Below are positions 1-3,648 of a stretch of DNA of 5,824 bases, one piece after another; the stretch's first letter is position 1; the number at the start of each line of letters is the position of its first letter. The position numbers and the translations under genes were made by a program. The DNA is from an uncultured Bdellovibrio sp. (lineage in GTDB: Bacteria > Bdellovibrionota > Bdellovibrionia > Bdellovibrionales > Bdellovibrionaceae). Location: the NCBI GenBank assembly GCA_946482355.1, contig CAMLRE010000153.1:1-5824 (forward strand), in the 5' to 3' direction. The notes under the pieces are model-generated. The model was not told the origin of the DNA, did no database searches, and worked only from the letters and a program-made list of their open reading frames with translations.

Positions 1-245
1 GGGTTCGCGCAGCTGCCGATGGCGGTGTAAAGCTCATTCGCGAAGGGGTTAATAAGACGCAAGGTTTTATTTCGGATAAATTCGGAAGCGGTTCTAGAGA
101 AGAAGCTTCTCAGCAACAGGCTTCTAGAAATACGGGAATTTTTCGTAAGTTGGAAAGAAAAGAAATTTCAACAGAGAAAGCCCAGCAGTTGGGGGAGACT
201 GCTGAGCCTGAAATTAGTGAAGACGATTTAGCTATCGAAGAATAA
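1..245 (+). CDS. C-terminal part of an unrecognised protein (5'-truncated by the window)
   Basis: An open frame runs from the left edge (first full codon at position 3) to a TAA stop at 243-245, giving 80 residues. I recognise no family. The visible tail is hydrophilic and strongly charged, with many Glu, Lys, Arg and Gln and no membrane segment or cysteine. It ends in an acidic stretch (SEDDLAIEE), as expected of a disordered C-terminal tail. It is the only plus-strand gene in the window and converges on the next gene with only 3 bp between stop codons. I see no T-rich intrinsic terminator after it. A perfect 7-bp inverted repeat (183-189 with 198-204) lies inside its coding sequence and lacks a T-tract. 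The call as coding rests on the open frame, plausible composition and the neat convergent end; function is unknown. Confidence 0.65.
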   Translation, partial: VRAAADGGVKLIREGVNKTQGFISDKFGSGSREEASQQQASRNTGIFRKLERKEISTEKAQQLGETAEPEISEDDLAIEE

Positions 246-248
246 ATC

Positions 249-479
249 TTAGTTAGCTGAGTTACCTGGTTTAGATAAGCTTGGTGAACTCGTATTAGCT
301 TTTGCTAACATTTGCGCATAGAAGTTTGATTTTTTATCATCGCGAGCTACATGTTTAGTAAAGATTTTTCCGCACGGTAATACGATTGGCGCTTCAGATG
401 CTGATCCTGGCGTTGATAATGCCATTGAGATAGAAGAAAATAATAAACCAGCTGCAAGTGCGATAATTGATTTTTTCAT
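249..479 (-). CDS. Small exported protein of unknown function, 76 aa
   Basis: The ATG at 477-479 is preceded by AGAGAGG with a 5-nt spacer, a good Shine-Dalgarno sequence that supports this start; the stop is TAA at 249-251. The protein opens with a classic Sec signal peptide: MKK, then a hydrophobic core at about residues 4-20 (IIALAAGLLFSSISMA). Cleavage is most likely after Ala20, alternatively near Ala27-Ala30. The mature part is about 50 residues with a single cysteine (Cys36 in LPCGKIF), a charged middle (TKHVARDDKK) and a Ser/Pro/Asn-rich tail. It lacks a lipobox, so a lipoprotein is unlikely. It lies downstream of the terminator of the operon to its right and has a dyad element in its own upstream region, so it is probably an independent transcription unit. 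No family is recognised; Bdellovibrio-type genomes carry many such small exported proteins. Confidence 0.7.
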   Translation of the reverse strand: MKKSIIALAAGLLFSSISMALSTPGSASEAPIVLPCGKIFTKHVARDDKKSNFYAQMLAKANTSSPSLSKPGNSAN

Positions 480-501
480 ATGAGCCTCTCTTTTTTAAAG
501 C

Positions 502-529
502 GTTCGTTATATAAGTCTATATAGCGAAC
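502..529. promoter_or_regulatory. AT-rich inverted repeat upstream of the 76-aa exported-protein gene (candidate operator/promoter)
   Basis: Two 12-bp arms, GTTCGTTATATA (502-513) and TATATAGCGAAC (518-529), are complementary at 11 of 12 positions and separated by AGTC. The element sits 22 bp upstream of the ATG at 479, immediately before the Shine-Dalgarno region. Each arm contains TATATA, which could act as a -10 box on the minus strand. A possible -35, TTGGCA (minus strand, 539-534), is 20 bp from the nearer usable TATATA, so the spacing is poor and no standard sigma-70 promoter is clear. The symmetry and placement fit a dimeric regulator site overlapping a promoter; an mRNA hairpin is the alternative. 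Confidence 0.4.
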
Positions 530-557
530 CGAATGCCAAGAATGACATTTCTGACCA

Positions 558-587
558 ATAAAAAATCCCCTGTGATTTCAGGGGATT
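558..587 (-). terminator. Intrinsic terminator ending the tad/RHS/CxxC operon
   Basis: A perfect 9-bp stem, AATCCCCTG (564-572) with CAGGGGATT (579-587), encloses a 6-nt loop. On the minus strand it is followed by a T-rich run (TTTTATT at 563-557, extended by two T of the stem). There is no T-run on the plus-strand side, so it acts on leftward transcription. It lies 75 bp after the stop codon of the 116-aa gene and before the next minus-strand gene, which therefore needs its own promoter. Confidence 0.85.
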
Positions 588-593
588 AGAGAG

Positions 594-615
594 GTCGTCT
601 CATTATGAGAACGAC
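594..615. other. Second imperfect hairpin in the 3' untranslated region
   Basis: GTCGTCTCAT (594-603) pairs with ATGAGAACGAC (605-615) with one bulged A; closing the helix needs a loop of at least 3 nt at the centre. It lies between the stop codon at 662 and the terminator stem at 564-587, so the operon transcript would end in two tandem hairpins. There is no T-tract next to it. It may protect the 3' end from exonucleases or slow polymerase; this role is inferred only from position. Confidence 0.5.
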
Positions 616-661
616 TAATGTTTTGACAGCTGTTAAGCCCAAATCAGAAAAATTGAATCTA

Positions 662-1012
662 TTAGTTACCAGTGCCTACAGGGTCACTTGAGCCAGAACC
701 GCCTGTAGTTGCGCCCGCACCGATGGTTTGTTTCACACCGGGACTTGCACGGCGATTTGCCGAAGATAAACGAACTAAACCTGGATCACCCGAAGTTTGG
801 CAGCCCATACAAGTTTTAACTTGAGATGAACCAGCTCCTAATACCGTTACGCCAGATTGATTTTCTGTGACAACATCCTGGCCATCACCATTACGCTCAG
901 GGCCCGTAGCTGCTACGCGACCTGCTGGAAATGCGTCTTCAGCCATAGCTTGAGTTGAGAAAGTCATTACCGAGAACAAAACGATCATTACTGAAGAGAT
1001 AATTTTTTTCAT
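662..1012 (-). CDS. Small exported CxxC protein, 116 aa; positional candidate for the hit-locus (Bd0108-like) protein
   Basis: The start chosen is ATG at 1010-1012, because AGGAG (1020-1024) lies 7 nt upstream and the protein then begins with a clean signal peptide: MKKII, a hydrophobic core to about residue 18 and an AMA cleavage site after Ala24. An upstream in-frame ATG at 1054 would overlap the preceding gene by 32 bp and bury the signal peptide. The mature part (about 92 residues) is low-complexity, rich in Gly, Ser, Thr and Asn, with one CxxC pair (Cys68 and Cys71, KTCMGCQ) and a Gly/Ser-rich tail (ATTGGSGSSDPVGTGN). The CxxC could bind metal, form a disulfide or carry redox activity; no thioredoxin fold is evident. 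It lies 10 bp after the RHS-like gene and ends the operon. In Bdellovibrio, the hit gene bd0108 encodes a small exported protein beside an RHS-like gene and tad genes; assignment here is by context, not by confirmed sequence match. Confidence 0.8.
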   Translation of the reverse strand: MKKIISSVMIVLFSVMTFSTQAMAEDAFPAGRVAATGPERNGDGQDVVTENQSGVTVLGAGSSQVKTCMGCQTSGDPGLVRLSSANRRASPGVKQTIGAGATTGGSGSSDPVGTGN

Positions 1013-1019
1013 CGTAAAG

Positions 1020-1025
1020 CTCCTA
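1020..1025 (-). promoter_or_regulatory. Ribosome binding site overlapping the stop codon of the upstream gene
   Basis: On the minus strand TAGGAG contains both the TAG stop of the RHS-like gene (1025-1023) and the AGGAG ribosome binding site (1024-1020) of the 116-aa gene, whose ATG follows after 7 nt. A ribosome finishing the RHS-like protein would occupy the initiation region of the next gene, so coupled translation of the pair is likely. The site also decides the start codon at 1012 over the upstream in-frame ATG. Confidence 0.75.
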
Positions 1026-2711
1026 TAAGTATAATTCTTGTGTTGCTGGGGCAATCACATCTAACAAGTTATTAAAAGTGCTGGCAACCTGTGACGCTAC
1101 AGCAGCACCATCAGCGCTGTCGACCTTAGCGATATCGCCATTTGATTTATAAGAAACCTTAATTGAACCTAAACCAGGGCGAGTGACTGTTTGAGGTTTA
1201 CCGAAACGCTCTTCGTAATCAATCTTAACCACTTTCTTAGCTTGGTCAGTGATTGATTGAATGCGGCCTTTCATATCGTAAGTCATATTGATTTTTTGGC
1301 CGTCACTGTTTTCAGCGTAAGTTAAGTTACCTTTAGCATCGTATTTAAAAGCTGTCGTACGAATTGTTGTGGCCTTACCTTTTTCGTTAATAAAACTTGT
1401 TTTAACAGTTGATACACGTTTAATCGTTGGATCGTAAGTGTATTCAAGTTTTGAATTTGCTGTTGTTTTAGTTTTAGGTAAACCATCAGCGAAGTATTCA
1501 AAGTCAACGCGGTCATTATTGATTTTAATTGTTACAGGTTTACCGAAAGTATCGTGGTAAGTGATATCGCGGATTGAACCGTTCACGTTTGTTAATAAAC
1601 GTGATAACACCACTTGGCCTGTCGGTAATTGTTTGTGCCAGAATTCATAACGGTTAGTAGCTAAAGTTTGTTTGCCGCAAACTTTAGTTGCTGTAGACCA
1701 GTAGTTGAATTTTGGATTTGAAGTTGAAAATTCGTATTTATACGATTCAGTACATTTATCACGGTCAGTAAAAGATAAAACCCAGTCTTTGACGTTATCG
1801 TATTTGATCGCGATAGATGTTTTATCTGGCCAGTTAGCTTTAGTTAAGTTGTGAAACTCGTTGTATTCGTAAGTGTACACATCAGTTTCTTTTTTAGCCC
1901 AGGCATTACGATTCCAAACTAAATCTTCTTGCTGGTTGTATTTGTACTCTGTCATTAAGCCGCTTGGACCAGTAATGCGTTGTACTTTTTTATTCGGAAA
2001 GTATTTGAAAGTTAATTTACGGGCGTTATTGTCTGTAATTTCTGTTAATAAATCTTTTTGGTATTCAAATTTTAAAAAGTTACCGTTTTTATCGTACATG
2101 TGAGTTAAGCGGCCTTCGCCGTCAAAACGTTGCATACTGCCATCTGGTAAAGTGCGTGTGTAGACACCTTTAGCAAAAACGACGTTTTCAACTTCTTTGG
2201 CATTAGCGCTGTATTTAGTGCCTTCTTTAACCGGAACGATAATTCCGAACTGGCGGGCATACTGCGAACGTAATTCTGAATCATCGTAAAGCTGCGCTTC
2301 GATGTTTTTCCAGTAGTCAGATGTATTAGAACTGAATTTTTTATCAGCGCGCATTTTTGCGATGATTTGTTTGATTGAAGACTCAACATCTTTTTTTGTT
2401 AATTCACGTGAAGAGTAAACGATTTCTTGACCGTCACCGCATTCAGAAATTTTAAGATTTCCTTCAGGAGTTGTTTCTAATTTAGTTTCAAATTCAGAAC
2501 ACCATCCAAAACCAAATAGACCGTTGTAAATCGTACGGCTTTTGTAAGCACGAAGTACACGCATATCATAACCAGTTCCCGGAACTTCTAAATCTGTCCA
2601 AGTATTGGAATAACCCGCGTTGTTCATATCAACTAAAGCATGCGCTTTATGAGATAAAATTAAAGTCGCAAAAGTCGCAGTGACCGCAAGAAGAACGTTC
2701 CATGTCTTCAT
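1023..2711 (-). CDS. Exported RHS/YD-repeat protein, 562 aa; positional candidate for a Bd0109-like hit-locus protein
   Basis: The ATG at 2709-2711 follows GAGG (2721-2724) by 9 nt. Residues 1-25 form a Sec signal peptide with an AHA cleavage site. Residues about 27-78 resemble the N-terminal module of RHS proteins (VDMNNAGYSNTWTDLEVPG, then an IYNGLFGFGWCSEF segment like the usual G-FG-GW motif). A charged, probably helical insert follows (about 102-155). RHS/YD-type repeats occupy about 184-330 and 400-525, for example FDGEGRLTHMYDKNGN, FKYDAKGNLTYAENSDG and YDMKGRIQSITD, which build the beta-strand shell typical of this family. Four cysteines are present (71, 91, 320, 345). It is much shorter than polymorphic-toxin RHS proteins (over 1000 residues): no conserved core-end motif, protease site or toxin tip is visible, and the tail ends in QELYL. 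A toxin role is therefore unlikely; a wall-associated, adhesive or ligand-enclosing role is more plausible. It sits between tadB and the CxxC protein gene. Confidence 0.88.
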   Translation of the reverse strand: MKTWNVLLAVTATFATLILSHKAHALVDMNNAGYSNTWTDLEVPGTGYDMRVLRAYKSRTIYNGLFGFGWCSEFETKLETTPEGNLKISECGDGQEIVYSSRELTKKDVESSIKQIIAKMRADKKFSSNTSDYWKNIEAQLYDDSELRSQYARQFGIIVPVKEGTKYSANAKEVENVVFAKGVYTRTLPDGSMQRFDGEGRLTHMYDKNGNFLKFEYQKDLLTEITDNNARKLTFKYFPNKKVQRITGPSGLMTEYKYNQQEDLVWNRNAWAKKETDVYTYEYNEFHNLTKANWPDKTSIAIKYDNVKDWVLSFTDRDKCTESYKYEFSTSNPKFNYWSTATKVCGKQTLATNRYEFWHKQLPTGQVVLSRLLTNVNGSIRDITYHDTFGKPVTIKINNDRVDFEYFADGLPKTKTTANSKLEYTYDPTIKRVSTVKTSFINEKGKATTIRTTAFKYDAKGNLTYAENSDGQKINMTYDMKGRIQSITDQAKKVVKIDYEERFGKPQTVTRPGLGSIKVSYKSNGDIAKVDSADGAAVASQVASTFNNLLDVIAPATQELYL

Positions 2712-2738
2712 AATAAGTAACCTCGTATGTCTAGATGG

Positions 2739-2754
2739 GCCTTATCCGTAAGGC
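2739..2754. other. Intercistronic hairpin between tadB and the RHS-like gene
   Basis: GCCTTA (2739-2744) and TAAGGC (2749-2754) form a perfect 6-bp stem with a 4-nt loop, starting one base after the tadB stop codon in transcript order. No T-run follows, so it is not a standard terminator. It may modulate readthrough or mark an mRNA processing or stability boundary between the pilus genes and the RHS/CxxC pair. The 44-bp gap holds no convincing promoter by eye. Confidence 0.45.
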
Positions 2755-2755
2755 T

Positions 2756-3637
2756 CTACACTTTTATTGTAACAACTTTTTTGATTACGATTCCACCAAT
2801 GATTTGCAAAGCTAGCATAATGGCGAGCATCGCGATGCCTAAGGCGGTTTCGAACATAGGCTTGATGAAAGACGGGTCTAGGATAAAGAAAATAATACCC
2901 ATTACAAAAGGAATACAAGAAACGATAATTCCCTGCATGATACCTTGGGCTGTCATGGCAGAAATTTTCTTTTCTAATTTTTGGCGTTCTCGAATTGTCG
3001 AGACTATGGTCTGGAAAGTTTCAGCCATATTACCGCCAGTTTCTTTTAAAATCACAACGGCGGTGACAAACATTTGCACGTCAGGGCGTGGAATACGTTC
3101 TGCTAAATCAGTTAAGGCTTCTTCGTAGCTTTGACCGAATTGTGTTTGCGTTAGGACCTGGTTAAATTCAGCTCTGACAGGGTTTCCCATGATTTCAACC
3201 ACGCGAGCCATTGTCTGCTGCGGGTTTGAGCCTGATTTTACACCGTTGGCCATAATCGTTAAAGCATCAACCATTTGGCCAACGAAGGCATTACAGCGGC
3301 GCTCATATAAAGTTTTGTAAAAAATCGGTAAGACCTGAAAGCCTGCAATACCTACTGAAGTTCCTAAAAATAAACCAATCGCAGTATTTGGCCAAACCAG
3401 CATGAAAAATAAAAAGCCCACACCAAGACTTGAAAGAAGTTGCAGACGAATAACTTTTTTTTCGTCAACATCCATTCCTAAAAGTTTCATGTGCATCATG
3501 ATTTCAGATTTTTTTTGCGCGCCACTTTTGCTGATGCGGTTTAAGATAGTATCGGCGTACATGTACACAGCAAAAAAGACAGAGATTCCAAATAATGGAA
3601 ACACTAACCATTCATGTCTGAAAACACTTAAGTCCAT
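2756..3637 (-). CDS. tadB: TadB-type inner-membrane platform protein of a Tad (type IVc) pilus, 293 aa
   Basis: TadB forms, with TadC, the inner-membrane platform on which the TadA/CpaF ATPase assembles Flp pilin. The start at 3637 has GGAG (3644-3647) 6 nt upstream. Membrane segments are seen at about residues 10-28, 66-82, 85-105, 232-252 and 262-285. The cytoplasmic type II secretion F domain lies at about 115-230, with family-typical stretches FVGQMVDALTIMANGVKSG, YEEALTDLAERIPRPDVQMF and LKETGGNMAETFQTI followed by STIRERQKLEKKI. The ETGGN motif and the C-terminal layout (a last helix running into a basic KKVVTIKV tail) match TadB rather than TadC. It begins 11 bp after the ATPase gene, the usual tadA-tadB order, and is surely cotranscribed with it. 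The expected partner tadC does not follow; the RHS-like gene does. Length is normal for the family. Confidence 0.9.
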   Translation of the reverse strand: MDLSVFRHEWLVFPLFGISVFFAVYMYADTILNRISKSGAQKKSEIMMHMKLLGMDVDEKKVIRLQLLSSLGVGFLFFMLVWPNTAIGLFLGTSVGIAGFQVLPIFYKTLYERRCNAFVGQMVDALTIMANGVKSGSNPQQTMARVVEIMGNPVRAEFNQVLTQTQFGQSYEEALTDLAERIPRPDVQMFVTAVVILKETGGNMAETFQTIVSTIRERQKLEKKISAMTAQGIMQGIIVSCIPFVMGIIFFILDPSFIKPMFETALGIAMLAIMLALQIIGGIVIKKVVTIKV

Positions 3638-3648
3638 ACTTTACTCCA

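Noticed and set aside
97..111. Inverted repeat GAGAAG-AAG-CTTCTC
   Set aside because: It is short and inside the coding sequence of the plus-strand gene, explained by Glu/Ser codons; no T-tract or promoter context.
183..204. 7-bp hairpin near the 3' end of the plus-strand gene as its terminator
   Set aside because: It lies about 40 bp before the stop codon and has no downstream T-run.
905..917. Perfect CGTAGC-T-GCTACG palindrome inside the CxxC protein gene
   Set aside because: The one-base centre and coding location make it most likely a chance result of Val-Ala-Ala codons; a restriction or recombination role has no support.
662..1012. Long direct repeats in the CxxC gene that could cause recurrent deletions like those reported for Bdellovibrio hit mutants
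   Set aside because: By eye I found no clean direct repeat of 10 bp or more in this gene, so I make no claim of a deletion hotspot.
1013..1054. N-terminal extension of the 116-aa protein to an ATG at 1054
   Set aside because: It would overlap the RHS-like gene by 32 bp, place a signal peptide inside the chain, and ignore the well-spaced AGGAG in front of the ATG at 1012.
2727..3128. Plus-strand open frame of 133 codons over tadB
   Set aside because: It is antisense to a well-supported tadB gene, its translation resembles no family, and it is a frame shadow. The other plus-strand frames over the ATPase and RHS genes, and the minus-strand frames at 1322-1516 and 2105-2389, were rejected for the same reason.
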